Below, piece by piece: positions 9,948 to 18,759 of a stretch of DNA of 64,000 nt (position 1 is the first letter of the stretch; each line of letters opens with the position of its first letter). The notes below the pieces were generated by a model, which ran no database searches, had not been told where the DNA came from, and worked only from the letters and a program-made list of their open reading frames with translations. The position numbers and the translations under genes are program-made. The DNA comes from Pseudobutyrivibrio sp. MD2005. GTDB lineage: Bacteria > Bacillota > Clostridia > Lachnospirales > Lachnospiraceae. The stretch spans positions 62,001-126,000 of the forward strand of contig NZ_JHXE01000015.1 of assembly GCF_000621865.1 (NCBI RefSeq). The letters run 5' to 3'.

Positions 9948-10025
9948 AAAATTATCCAGCAATCACGAGATATTCACATTTTCAACGTATCATAATAATC
10001 GAGGCAAAATCAATTGGAGGTTGAT

Positions 10026-10697
10026 ATGAAAAAGATTTTAGTGGTAGATGATGAGGAGAAGATTCGCTCAATAATTCGCAAATATGGTGAATTTGAAGGT
10101 TATGAAGTAGCTGAAGCATGTGATGGTATGGATGCCATAGAAAAAGTAAAGGCTAACAGCGACTATGATGTTATTATTATGGATGTAATGATGCCTGAGC
10201 TTGACGGATTTTCAGCTTGTAGTGAGATAAAAAAGATAAAGGACATTCCGGTTATTATGCTTTCGGCTCGAGGTGAAGAGTACGATCGAATCCATGGATT
10301 TGAGGCAGGCGTAGACGACTATGTTGTCAAACCATTTTCACCAAAGGAACTTATGATGCGAATCAAGGTTGTTACCAGTCGCAGCAGGAATGAGTCAGAG
10401 GCTGTAGATGTATTCAGATATGAAGGTCTTGAGGTTAATTTTACTGCTAGAACGGTTTCTATAGATGGAAAACGTATCGATATGTCTCCAAAAGAATATG
10501 AGCTTTTGTTTTACTTAGTTAGAAATAAAAATATTGCTCTTGAACGAGAACGCCTGATTACCGAGGTTTGGGGATATGATTATTACGGTGATGACAGAAC
10601 ACTTGATACTCATATTAAGCTTCTTAGAAACAGCCTTGGTGAATACCGTAAGCTACTAGTTACATTACGTGGCGTTGGCTATAGATTCGAGGCATAA
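10026..10697 (+). CDS. OmpR/PhoB-family response regulator
   Basis: A 223-aa transcription regulator with an N-terminal receiver (acid pocket in LVVDDEEKIR, phospho-aspartate in IIMDVMMPELDG, lysine in VVKPFSP) and a C-terminal winged-helix domain (MSPKEYELLFYL to RGVGYRFEA). The ATG at 10026 follows GGAGG at the right distance; the earlier in-frame start at 10014 would overlap that site. The histidine kinase gene starts 15 bp after the stop, so the two form a cognate pair. Target genes cannot be read from the window. Confidence 0.94.
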   Translation: MKKILVVDDEEKIRSIIRKYGEFEGYEVAEACDGMDAIEKVKANSDYDVIIMDVMMPELDGFSACSEIKKIKDIPVIMLSARGEEYDRIHGFEAGVDDYVVKPFSPKELMMRIKVVTSRSRNESEAVDVFRYEGLEVNFTARTVSIDGKRIDMSPKEYELLFYLVRNKNIALERERLITEVWGYDYYGDDRTLDTHIKLLRNSLGEYRKLLVTLRGVGYRFEA

Positions 10698-10712
10698 TAT
10701 TTGGAGGAACTT

Positions 10713-12287
10713 GTGAAATCTAGTCGTATTAGTATTAAATGGAAGACATTCTCAATATTCTTGATTTTTGCCATAGTACTTTTAGGAGTACTATGGTTTT
10801 TTCAGATTGTCTACTTAAAAGATTTCTATAAAATCATAAAAAGAAAAGAAACAGAACATGTCCTTAATCAGGTTGAAGAGCTTTTGATTTCAGAGGATGA
10901 CCCTACAGAGGATATTGAAAAAATAGCTGCCAGCAACAACTTAAGTGTCTATATTACAGACAGTGAAGGCAATCCCCTTTACAATGCTGAATATATTTCT
11001 AATTCACAAATGTCATCACTTCCTCAGTTCTTATTCAGCTTGTTTTATGAGCAGGCCGTAGCAAATGGTGGAGAAGCGGTTATAGAGTACAAGGGAAGCG
11101 AAATGCAACGCAATCTGGCTAAGGACCCTTTTCCAGAACAAAACGTTCCATTAGAGGAGCCAGGACAGGCTGGAGAAGATATACCTGCTGAGGGCGAAGA
11201 GCAGGCAGACGGTAAAATCGCATATACGATACCTAAAGAAAAGAAGGAAGAGCAGTTCAGACAGAACATTGGTAACGACATGGCTGAATCTGTTATCTAT
11301 GTGCGTATTATAGAAAAAGATGGAACAGAAGAAGTACTTATGGTCAACTCTGTTCTTACTCCGGTAGATGCCACAGTATCTACCCTTAAGGCTCAGCTTG
11401 GAATCATATCGGCCATTATGGTAATCGTTGCATTTGGTCTTGCAGCCATCACATCAAGGCGAATATCAAAAGCTATTATAAGTCTTAATCATGGAGCTAA
11501 AAAACTTGCTGCCGGAGATTACTCTGTAAACTTCAATTCCAGGGATTACAAAGAAGTAGCAGAGCTTTCTGATACTCTTAACTATACAGCTACCGAGCTT
11601 GGCAAAACTGATAGTTTCCAAAAGGAACTTATAGCTAACGTATCACACGATTTGCGTACGCCACTTACTATGATTAAGGGCTACGCCGAAGTAATGAGAG
11701 ACATACCGGGCGAAAACACACCTGAAAATGTTCAGGTAATCATTGACGAGACAGAGCGCTTAACAGGCCTAGTAAATGATATGCTAGACATTTCGAAACT
11801 CAAAGCTGGAACCATAACTATTCAGCCAGAAGAATACAACATAACCGAAAGTATTCGACACGTCCTTGAGCGCTATAACAAGCTTCGTGAAGTGGAGGGG
11901 TACACCATAGACTTCATATATGATGACGAGGTTATCGTATATGCGGATGAACAAAAAATGTATCAGGTACTCTACAACCTGGTAAACAACGCCATCAACT
12001 ACACTGGTGACGATAAAAAGGTAACGGTAATCCAAAAGGTTACAGACGACATTCTCCGTATCGAAGTTATCGACACAGGCGAAGGCGTAAAACAGGAAGA
12101 CATCCCATATGTATGGGATCGCTACTACAAGGACAAGAGTGCTCACAAACGCGCCATCCAAGGCACCGGATTAGGCCTTTCCATCGTAAAGAATGTCCTA
12201 GAGCTTCACGGCGCTAGATATGGCGTCTCAAGCGTCCAAGGCCAGGGTGCCACATTCTGGTTTGAACTACAACTCAATCCATTCTAA
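10713..12287 (+). CDS. Membrane sensor histidine kinase
   Basis: A 524-aa kinase. A first membrane segment (about residues 10-32) is followed by an extracytoplasmic sensor of about 180 residues with a Glu/Pro-rich part (FPEQNVPLEEPGQAGEDIP). A second membrane segment (about 230-250) and a HAMP domain come next. The dimerisation/phospho-acceptor domain carries the H-box NVSHDLRTPLTMIKGY. The ATPase domain shows the N-box NLVNNAINYT, DTGEGV, and GTGLGLSIVK. The start is a GTG after TTGGAGGAAC. It is paired with the regulator just upstream. The signal sensed is unknown. Confidence 0.93.
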   Translation: MKSSRISIKWKTFSIFLIFAIVLLGVLWFFQIVYLKDFYKIIKRKETEHVLNQVEELLISEDDPTEDIEKIAASNNLSVYITDSEGNPLYNAEYISNSQMSSLPQFLFSLFYEQAVANGGEAVIEYKGSEMQRNLAKDPFPEQNVPLEEPGQAGEDIPAEGEEQADGKIAYTIPKEKKEEQFRQNIGNDMAESVIYVRIIEKDGTEEVLMVNSVLTPVDATVSTLKAQLGIISAIMVIVAFGLAAITSRRISKAIISLNHGAKKLAAGDYSVNFNSRDYKEVAELSDTLNYTATELGKTDSFQKELIANVSHDLRTPLTMIKGYAEVMRDIPGENTPENVQVIIDETERLTGLVNDMLDISKLKAGTITIQPEEYNITESIRHVLERYNKLREVEGYTIDFIYDDEVIVYADEQKMYQVLYNLVNNAINYTGDDKKVTVIQKVTDDILRIEVIDTGEGVKQEDIPYVWDRYYKDKSAHKRAIQGTGLGLSIVKNVLELHGARYGVSSVQGQGATFWFELQLNPF

Positions 12288-12317
12288 GAACGTTTTATAT
12301 CTACAATGAGCCACAGC

Positions 12318-12342
12318 GCCCCGGATTATTCCGGGGCTTTTT
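12318..12342 (+). terminator. Terminator of the two-component operon
   Basis: GCCCCGG-attatt-CCGGGGC is followed by TTTTT. It lies just before palindromic element B. Confidence 0.88.
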
Positions 12343-12364
12343 GGCACCACTGACTTTTGTGCTG

Positions 12365-12950
12365 CAGACAGCCTCGTGCCAAATCCTGGCTTGCTGCGCC
12401 TCCCGCTATAGATACACAATCACAAAATTTTGATTTTCTAAATACTGCATGTCGCGTTCTTTATTAGCAGGTGTTCTTTCGATTCTTTGCAATTCGTGGG
12501 CAAGTGTTTGTGCTGTGCTGACACGCACAGCTTTTATTAATTACTACCAAAGCAGATTCGCAGTATAATTGCATGATTTTGAAATGAGCTTAGTAAAATA
12601 AGAAACAGGTTTTATAAAGTTTATATACGGGGTGCCATGGACGGCACCCCGAGCCTGATAGTGAAACGGACTGAACTTGAAGGCGGTATATAAACTTATA
12701 AAACCTGTTTCTTTAATTTTACTTAGTGAATGGAGTATGAATGCAATTATACTGCAAATCTGTTTGGTAGCAATGTATTTACTTTATAGTGTCAGCACTG
12801 CAACAAACACTTACCCACGAATTGCAAAACCAACGAAAGTACACATGCAGAAAGCTCCATCTGCAGTATTAAGAAAATCTAAAATTTTGCTCAAATGATG
12901 TATCTATAGCGGGAGGCGCAGCAAGCCAGAACATAGCACGAGGCTGTCTG
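12365..12950 (+). repeat. Giant palindromic element, copy B (586 bp)
   Basis: The ends CAGACAGCCTCGTGC and GCACGAGGCTGTCTG are exact inverted repeats, and imperfect pairing runs to the centre. The tip is GGGGTGCC-ATGGAC-GGCACCCC (12629-12650). It sits between two terminators that face each other (12318-12342 plus strand, 12971-12997 minus strand), so it is outside both flanking transcription units. The inner 153 bp (12589-12741) are identical to 40836-40988 of copy D, while the outer arms have diverged. Small reading frames within it are not credible genes. Confidence 0.9.
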
Positions 12951-12970
12951 ATTTAAGGTGATGGGTGGCG

Positions 12971-12997
12971 CAAAAAGCCCTGCCGCTAGGGCAGGGC
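12971..12997 (-). terminator. Terminator of the citrate synthase gene
   Basis: Read on the minus strand: GCCCTGCC-ctagc-GGCAGGGC followed by TTTTT, 13 bp after the stop codon. Confidence 0.87.
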
Positions 12998-13009
12998 GCT
13001 GTGGCGTTG

Positions 13010-14383
13010 TTAGTCTACGACGCGTTCTTCGATTGGGATGTATTTTTTGTGTGGGCAAACGGTCATGTATGCTGGACGCATGATCTTGCCGCGGTGGCAA
13101 ACCTCTTCCATGCGGTGGGCACTCCAACCGGCTATACGTGCGATGGCAAATATAGGAGTGAAGAGCTCGCCTGGGATGCCGAGCATCTGATATACGAAGC
13201 CAGAGTAGAAGTCTACGTTAGGTGATACACCTTTGTAGATTTTTCGCTCTTCGGCGATAATCTTTGGAGCAAGCTTAGCAACAAGCTCGTATAGATTGTA
13301 TTCCTTTTCCATTCCTTTTTCTTTTGCAAGGTCTTCAACGAATGAATGGAATGTGAGAGCACGTGGATCTGATACAGAATAAATAGCGTGTCCCATACCA
13401 TATATTAATCCGGCCTTGTCGAAGGCTTCGCCATGAAGTAAAGCACGTAAGTATGTGCTGACTTCTTCTTCGTCTTCCCAATCATTAAGGTGAGCCTTCA
13501 TGTCTTCGAACATGCGGACAACTTTGATGTTGGCACCACCATGCTTAGGACCTTTGAGGGAACCTAAAGCTGCAGCGATAGCAGCGTAAGTGTCTGTGCC
13601 AGATGATGAAACTAAGTGAGTAGTGAATGTTGAGTTGTTACCACCACCGTGTTCCATGTGAAGAATAAGTGCAACGTCAAGAAGCTTCGCCTCAAGTGGA
13701 GTGAATTTGCTGTCTGGACGTAAACAATGCAAAATGTTTTCTGCAGTAGAGTATTCTGGCTTTGGTGGGTGAATGATAAGTGATGCATCATTATAATAGT
13801 AGTCGTAGGCTGCATAGCTGTATACCGAAAGAAGTGGGAAGTTAGCTATGAGCTGTAGACACTGTCTAAGTACGTTTGGTTCTGATGTATCATCTGCTCT
13901 ATCATCAGTTGAATATAGAGCAAGAACAGATCTTGCAAGGGAGTTCATCATATCCTTTGATGGACTCTTCATAATCATATCTCTGACAAAATTTGGTGGA
14001 AGAGAACGGTACTGAGCTAAAAGCTTTTTGAAATCTTCAAGCTGATTTACAGTTGGAAGTGAACCAAATAAAAGAAGATAAGCACATTCTTCAAAACCAA
14101 AGTGCTGTTCAAAAGGAATGTTTTTTACTAAGTCTCTAACATTGTATCCTCTATAAAATAGTTCACCGTCGCAAGGGACTTCTTTGCCGTCAACAAACTT
14201 TTTTGAATTAACTTCAGAAATCTCTGTGATACCGACTAAAACACCTTTACCATTGAGATCACGTAAACCACGTTTTACATCGTAGGTTGTATATAATTCT
14301 GGGTCAATATATGAGGACTGTTTTGAAAGCTCAGCTAGCTTTTCTAGTTCTGGAGTAATTTCGCTGAAATTTTCGATAGCCAT
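13010..14383 (-). CDS. gltA: Citrate synthase
   Basis: Citrate synthase condenses oxaloacetate and acetyl-CoA. The 457-aa protein carries the active-site regions HMEHGGGNNSTF and GPKHGGANIKV, and GMGHAIYSVSDPRA, where the catalytic His is expected. Two in-frame ATGs lie behind AAAGGAGG; the second (14383) has the normal spacing of 8 nt and is preferred to 14389. It is transcribed divergently from PEP carboxykinase, so the oxaloacetate branch point is controlled around one 318-bp intergenic region. In a fermenter it probably feeds glutamate synthesis. Confidence 0.95.
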   Translation of the reverse strand: MAIENFSEITPELEKLAELSKQSSYIDPELYTTYDVKRGLRDLNGKGVLVGITEISEVNSKKFVDGKEVPCDGELFYRGYNVRDLVKNIPFEQHFGFEECAYLLLFGSLPTVNQLEDFKKLLAQYRSLPPNFVRDMIMKSPSKDMMNSLARSVLALYSTDDRADDTSEPNVLRQCLQLIANFPLLSVYSYAAYDYYYNDASLIIHPPKPEYSTAENILHCLRPDSKFTPLEAKLLDVALILHMEHGGGNNSTFTTHLVSSSGTDTYAAIAAALGSLKGPKHGGANIKVVRMFEDMKAHLNDWEDEEEVSTYLRALLHGEAFDKAGLIYGMGHAIYSVSDPRALTFHSFVEDLAKEKGMEKEYNLYELVAKLAPKIIAEERKIYKGVSPNVDFYSGFVYQMLGIPGELFTPIFAIARIAGWSAHRMEEVCHRGKIMRPAYMTVCPHKKYIPIEERVVD

Positions 14384-14422
14384 TATCATTTCCTCCTTTA
14401 ACGTGCTAAAGTGATTTTAGCT

Positions 14423-14452
14423 ATGTTACCATAAAACTAATTGATAGCACAA
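14423..14452 (-). promoter_or_regulatory. Candidate promoter for citrate synthase
   Basis: On the minus strand, TTGTGC (14447-14452) and TAACAT (14423-14428) are 18 bp apart. An inverted pair GTGCTA/TAGCAC spans this stretch (about 14403-14450) and could be an operator. The match to consensus is only fair. Confidence 0.4.
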
Positions 14453-14589
14453 GATTAATTGTGCCATTTCTGATGATATTTTTTCAAGAATATTAGGTAG
14501 ATTTTATTAAAATTTAAGAAATCCCTAAATCTTAGCAAAGTGACAAAAACTAAGCTAAAAAAATTGTATAAATCTGAGAACAGAAAACA

Positions 14590-14618
14590 TTGACTTTATT
14601 TTAACGAAATTTTAAAAT
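14590..14618 (+). promoter_or_regulatory. Promoter for PEP carboxykinase
   Basis: TTGACT (14590-14595) and TAAAAT (14613-14618) are 17 bp apart, 84 bp before the start codon. A short stem CCCAAT-aaa-ATTGGG (about 14645-14659) lies in the leader. The rest of the intergenic region is A+T-rich without other clear features. Confidence 0.7.
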
Positions 14619-14701
14619 GGTAATCAGCGAAAATTAGTTTTTGACCCAATAAAATTGGGTTGACTAATAAAAATATAATTAGAAAAGTGAGGTAAGACAA
14701 G

Positions 14702-16315
14702 ATGGCTAATGTTGATTTAACAAAGTATGGCATCACAGGAACAACAAACATCGTTCACAATCCTTCTTATGAGGAACTCTACAAGGCAGAGCTTGACTCT
14801 AAACTTGAGGGATACGAAGCAGGTAAGGAAACTGAGCTTGGCGCTGTTAACGTTATGACAGGTATTTATACAGGACGTTCTCCTAAAGATAAATACATCG
14901 TTATGGATGCTAATTCAAAGGATACTGTTTGGTGGACAACAGAGGGATATCCAAATGATAACCATCCAATGTCTGAAGAGGTTTGGGAGAAGGTAAAGAA
15001 ACTCGCTAAGGAAGAACTTTCAAATAAGGATCTTTATGTAGTAGATGCATTCTGCGGTGCTAACAAGGATTCTCGTATGGCAGTTAGATTTATCGTAGAA
15101 GTTGCTTGGCAGGCACACTTCGTTGAAAATATGTTCATTAAGCCAACAGCTGATGAGCTTGCAAACTTCGAGCCAGACTTCGTAGTTTACAATGCATCAA
15201 AGGCTAAGGTTGAAAACTATAAGGAACTTGGACTTAACTCTGAGACATGTGTAGCTTTCAATATCACATCTAAGGAGCAGGTTATCATCAACACATGGTA
15301 CGGCGGAGAGATGAAGAAGGGTATGTTCTCTATGATGAACTACTTCCTTCCACTAAAGGGCATGGCTTCAATGCATTGCTCAGCTAACTGCGATATGGAT
15401 GGAAAGCACACAGCAATCTTCTTTGGTCTTTCTGGTACAGGTAAGACTACTCTTTCTACAGATCCAAAGCGTCGTCTTATCGGTGATGATGAGCACGGTT
15501 GGGATGATAACGGTGTATTCAACTTTGAAGGTGGTTGCTATGCAAAGGTTATCGGTCTTGATAAGGAATCTGAGCCAGATATCTACAATGCAATCAGAAG
15601 AGATGCTCTTCTTGAGAACGTAACAGTAGCTGCTGATGGTAAGATTGATTTTGATGATAAGAGTGTTACAGAGAATACTCGTGTATCTTATCCAATCGAG
15701 CACATCAACAATATTGCAGCTGAGGTAAATAAGGTTTCTGCTGGTCCTGATGCTGATAACGTAATCTTCCTCTCAGCAGATGCGTTTGGAGTACTTCCTC
15801 CAGTATCTATCCTTACACCAGAGCAGACAAAGTACTACTTCCTTTCAGGATTTACAGCAAAGCTTGCTGGTACTGAGAGAGGTATTACAGAGCCTACACC
15901 TACATTCTCTGCTTGCTTCGGCCAGGCATTCCTTGAGCTTCACCCAACAAAGTATGCTGAGGAGCTCGTTAAGAAGATGGAGAAGTCTGGAGCAAAGGCA
16001 TACCTTGTAAATACAGGTTGGAACGGAACAGGAAAGCGTATCACAATCAAGGATACAAGAGGAATCATCGATGCTATCCTTAATGGTGACATCAAGAATG
16101 CTCCTACAAAGACAATTCCTATGTTTAACTTCGAAGTTCCTACAGAGCTTCCAGGAGTTGATCCAGCAATTCTTGATCCTAGAGATACATATGCTAATGC
16201 TTCTGAGTGGGAAGAGAAGGCTAAGGATCTTGCAGCTAGATTCAACAAGAACTTTGTTAAGTACACAACAAATGAAGCTGGTAAGGCACTTGTTTCAGCA
16301 GGTCCACAGTTATAA
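14702..16315 (+). CDS. pckA: Phosphoenolpyruvate carboxykinase (ATP)
   Basis: PckA interconverts oxaloacetate plus ATP with PEP, CO2 and ADP; in rumen and gut fermenters it often runs toward oxaloacetate. The 537-aa protein has [11 protein letters not shown] near residue 58 and the P-loop [15 protein letters not shown] near 240. The metal-binding region DDEHGWDD follows, with [10 protein letters not shown] near the end. Codon bias is strong, so expression is likely high. The start follows a GTGAGGTAAG site. It is divergent from citrate synthase and ends at a clear terminator. Confidence 0.97.
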   Translation: MANVDLTKYGITGTTNIVHNPSYEELYKAELDSKLEGYEAGKETELGAVNVMTGIYTGRSPKDKYIVMDANSKDTVWWTTEGYPNDNHPMSEEVWEKVKKLAKEELSNKDLYVVDAFCGANKDSRMAVRFIVEVAWQAHFVENMFIKPTADELANFEPDFVVYNASKAKVENYKELGLNSETCVAFNITSKEQVIINTWYGGEMKKGMFSMMNYFLPLKGMASMHCSANCDMDGKHTAIFFGLSGTGKTTLSTDPKRRLIGDDEHGWDDNGVFNFEGGCYAKVIGLDKESEPDIYNAIRRDALLENVTVAADGKIDFDDKSVTENTRVSYPIEHINNIAAEVNKVSAGPDADNVIFLSADAFGVLPPVSILTPEQTKYYFLSGFTAKLAGTERGITEPTPTFSACFGQAFLELHPTKYAEELVKKMEKSGAKAYLVNTGWNGTGKRITIKDTRGIIDAILNGDIKNAPTKTIPMFNFEVPTELPGVDPAILDPRDTYANASEWEEKAKDLAARFNKNFVKYTTNEAGKALVSAGPQL

Positions 16316-16337
16316 TTAAATCTTATGATTAAATAAC

Positions 16338-16388
16338 AAAAGTGTCGCATTGTTACATGTAAATATGTACATTGCGACACTTTTGATT
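16338..16388 (+). terminator. Terminator of pckA
   Basis: AAAAGTGTCG (16338-16347) pairs with CGACACTTTT (16375-16384). The stem extends inward with few mismatches (CA-TTGT-ACAT against ATGT-ACATTG). It ends in a T-run and is near-symmetric, so it could act on both strands. Confidence 0.8.
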
Positions 16389-16453
16389 TTTATAACTCTG
16401 AATGATGACTTTGTGAAAAAACAGTTCTTTATTTTGTCACAAATATGTTGTAA

Positions 16454-16459
16454 TATAAT
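16454..16459 (+). promoter_or_regulatory. -10 box (TATAAT) for the 6S-like RNA
   Basis: A perfect TATAAT lies 32 bp before the first paired base of the RNA. The best -35 candidate is the weak TTTTGT (about 16 bp spacing), so the promoter is not certain. Confidence 0.45.
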
Positions 16460-16490
16460 TGCAGGTAGTAAAGATACCGAATTAAAACTA

Positions 16491-16665
16491 ACCTGGGATG
16501 TACGATTTAACTTATCCTTTTTGAACCTACATTTACTTTAAACGGAATGCCTATATTTCTAGTTGGCTGTCATGCCTCCATTGCGCAGTGGAAGACAAAA
16601 GACTAGTTGCGGCGATCCACCTAGCTAGAGCTAGGAGTCAATTGATAGGCCCGGCATTTTGGGGT
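16491..16665 (+). ncRNA. ssrS: 6S RNA (RNA polymerase-regulating RNA)
   Basis: A non-coding stretch of about 175 nt that folds as one long rod with a large central bubble. The closing stem is ACCTGGGATG with CATTTTGGGGT. The stem beyond the bubble is GCCTAT/ATAGGC, then CTAGT/ACTAG and the apical CCATTGCGCAGTGG hairpin with the flanking TGTCATGCCTC and AAGACAAAAGAC strings. A small hairpin CCTAGC-taga-GCTAGG lies in the 3' side of the bubble. This arrangement and the conserved strings fit Firmicutes 6S RNA, which mimics an open promoter to bind sigma-A polymerase. The 5' end is not fixed. A terminator follows directly. A covariance-model search would confirm it. Confidence 0.78.
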
Positions 16666-16668
16666 AGT

Positions 16669-16700
16669 AGAGACCATGCTTTGCATGGTCTCTTTTCTTT
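16669..16700 (+). terminator. Terminator of the 6S-like RNA
   Basis: AGAGACCATG-ctttg-CATGGTCTCT followed by a T-rich run; a 10-bp perfect stem. Confidence 0.92.
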
Positions 16701-16743
16701 TGCCTAATTCTTTGCTAAAATCAATGCATTGAGGAGAATGATT

Positions 16744-17607
16744 ATGTGGACATTTTTAGGATATGGAAAAACATATTTGGATAAATGCGGCAGGGATAAT
16801 ATAGGAGCTTATGCTGCTCAGACTGCATACTTTATGATTATGACTTCTATTCCAGTCATGATGCTTTTGGTGTGGATTGCTGGATATGTTCCTTCTATTA
16901 ATGAGTATCTTAATGAGCTGATTTATGATGTGGTGCCAGCTACATTTTCGCCTTATTTAGCCAGGGTGTATCGCATGGTTACCAAGGCATCTCTTGGAAC
17001 AATCTCTATTTCTGTAATCATGGCAATCTGGTCATCTGGTAAGGCCTTTCAAAACCTTATGGTAGGTCTTAATCAGGTCAACAAAATAGAGGAGACCAGA
17101 GGATGGGTCGCTAGACGTCTAAGAGCTATTTTCTATACTATGATTTTGCTTTCTGTAATTGTAGTAATAATGCTTATGCTTGTCTTTACACAGAAGTTTC
17201 AGTACTACGCAGAAAACTATTATGGCTTGCTTGCTTATGTAGTGGGCATCAGGCCATTGTTTAGAGGCATATTTGTATTCATATTTCTTGTGATAGTGTT
17301 TACATTTTTATTTGCGGTTCTACCGAATAAACATATTTCATTTTTTAGCCAGCTACCAGGTGGATTCATATGTGCTGCAAGCTGGTATATATTCAGTATG
17401 TTTTTGGCTATATGGGTTAAAATTTTTAACAATTTTTCAATGTACGGCACATTTGCAACCATGATGATGTTTATGTTTTGGCTGTATTTTTGTATGTATT
17501 TTATGCTTATGGCAGCCGAAGCTAATTTCTTTTTTGCTCAATCCTTTGGAATGGCATGGAACAAATTTATTCATGGCGGCAAGGCACGTAACACTAAAGT
17601 GGACTGA
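16744..17607 (+). CDS. YihY/BrkB-family inner membrane protein
   Basis: A 287-aa polytopic protein with about six membrane segments. The family pattern is recognisable in AAQTAYFMIMTSIPVMML near the N-terminus, in the middle IWSSGKAFQNLMVGLN, and in YGTFATMMMFMFWLYFCMY toward the end. YihY/BrkB proteins were once called ribonuclease BN by mistake; their true role is not established. GAGGAG lies 7 nt before the ATG at 16744, which decides this start over the earlier TTG and ATG. It stands alone between the 6S-like RNA and queA. Confidence 0.88.
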   Translation: MWTFLGYGKTYLDKCGRDNIGAYAAQTAYFMIMTSIPVMMLLVWIAGYVPSINEYLNELIYDVVPATFSPYLARVYRMVTKASLGTISISVIMAIWSSGKAFQNLMVGLNQVNKIEETRGWVARRLRAIFYTMILLSVIVVIMLMLVFTQKFQYYAENYYGLLAYVVGIRPLFRGIFVFIFLVIVFTFLFAVLPNKHISFFSQLPGGFICAASWYIFSMFLAIWVKIFNNFSMYGTFATMMMFMFWLYFCMYFMLMAAEANFFFAQSFGMAWNKFIHGGKARNTKVD

Positions 17608-17676
17608 CCTAAAATTGTGTGCTAAACTATTTACGCTTTAAACAAATAATGATTTATATATATAGAAAGAATAGTT

Positions 17677-18723
17677 ATGTTAGTAAAAGATTTTGATTAC
17701 GAGCTTCCAGAGGAGCTCATTGCGCAGGACCCTCTTGAAAAGAGGAGCAATTCAAGGCTGATGGTCTTGGATAAAAACACAGGCGATATTTGTCATCGTC
17801 ACTTCTATGATATCAAGGAATATCTCAGACCAGGAGATTGCCTGGTTATCAACAACACAAAAGTTATTCCAGCAAGATTATACGGAGCCAGAGTTGGTTC
17901 CGGTGGAAAAGTTGAAATATTGCTTCTTAAGAGAATTAGCGATAACAGGTGGGAATGTCTTGTAAAGCCAGGAAAAAAGGCTCGCCCAGGAATGGAGATT
18001 TCTTTTGGTGATGGACTTTTAATAGGTAAGATAGTAGATATCGTTGATGAAGGAAATCGTATTATCGAATTTTCGTACGATGGTATTTTCGAAGAGATTC
18101 TAGATAAGCTTGGAGAAATGCCACTTCCACCATATATAACACATAAGCTTAAAGATAGAGACAGATATCAAACAGTTTATGCTAAGTATGATGGTTCTGC
18201 AGCTGCACCTACAGCGGGGCTTCACTTTACACCTGAGCTCTTAGAGGAAGTTAAGGCAATGGGAGTTAAGATTGCCGAGGTTACACTTCATGTAGGCCTT
18301 GGAACCTTTAGACCTGTAAAGGAAGAAGAAGTGTTAGAGCACCACATGCACTCTGAGTACTACGAGCTCAATCAGGAGGCCTGCGACATTATTAATGAAA
18401 CAAAGGCTGCTGGCGGAAGAATCATTTCTGTTGGAACTACCAGTACTCGTACTCTTGAGTCGGCTGCTGAACCAGGCAAGCCACTAGAGCCAAAGAGTGG
18501 TTGGACACAGATCTTTATTTACCCAGGATATGAGTTTAAGGTTATCGATGGCCTTATTACTAATTTCCATTTGCCACAGTCCACACTTATTATGCTTGTG
18601 TCAGCACTTGCTGGAAGGGAACATGTACTTGCAGCATATGAAGAGGCAGTTAGAGAAAAATACCGCTTTTTCTCATTTGGTGATGCAATGTTAATTATTG
18701 AAAATGAAGATGCTAACTGTTAA
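17677..18723 (+). CDS. queA: tRNA preQ1(34) S-adenosylmethionine ribosyltransferase-isomerase
   Basis: QueA moves and isomerises the ribosyl part of S-adenosylmethionine onto preQ1 at tRNA position 34, making epoxyqueuosine. The 348-aa length is typical. Family motifs are present: [13 protein letters not shown] at the start, [39 protein letters not shown], and [16 protein letters not shown] near the end. An AGAAAGAATAG string is the only ribosome-binding site candidate. The pheST genes follow after 36 bp. No other queuosine gene is in the window. Confidence 0.96.
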   Translation: MLVKDFDYELPEELIAQDPLEKRSNSRLMVLDKNTGDICHRHFYDIKEYLRPGDCLVINNTKVIPARLYGARVGSGGKVEILLLKRISDNRWECLVKPGKKARPGMEISFGDGLLIGKIVDIVDEGNRIIEFSYDGIFEEILDKLGEMPLPPYITHKLKDRDRYQTVYAKYDGSAAAPTAGLHFTPELLEEVKAMGVKIAEVTLHVGLGTFRPVKEEEVLEHHMHSEYYELNQEACDIINETKAAGGRIISVGTTSTRTLESAAEPGKPLEPKSGWTQIFIYPGYEFKVIDGLITNFHLPQSTLIMLVSALAGREHVLAAYEEAVREKYRFFSFGDAMLIIENEDANC

Positions 18724-18759
18724 AATTTTTAGTTAGATTTATGATTTAGGGAGGAAGCC

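Noticed and set aside
12677-13225. Open frames within element B and antisense to citrate synthase
   Set aside because: One is made of the right arm of the palindrome; the others are shadows of the gltA gene. No start signals.
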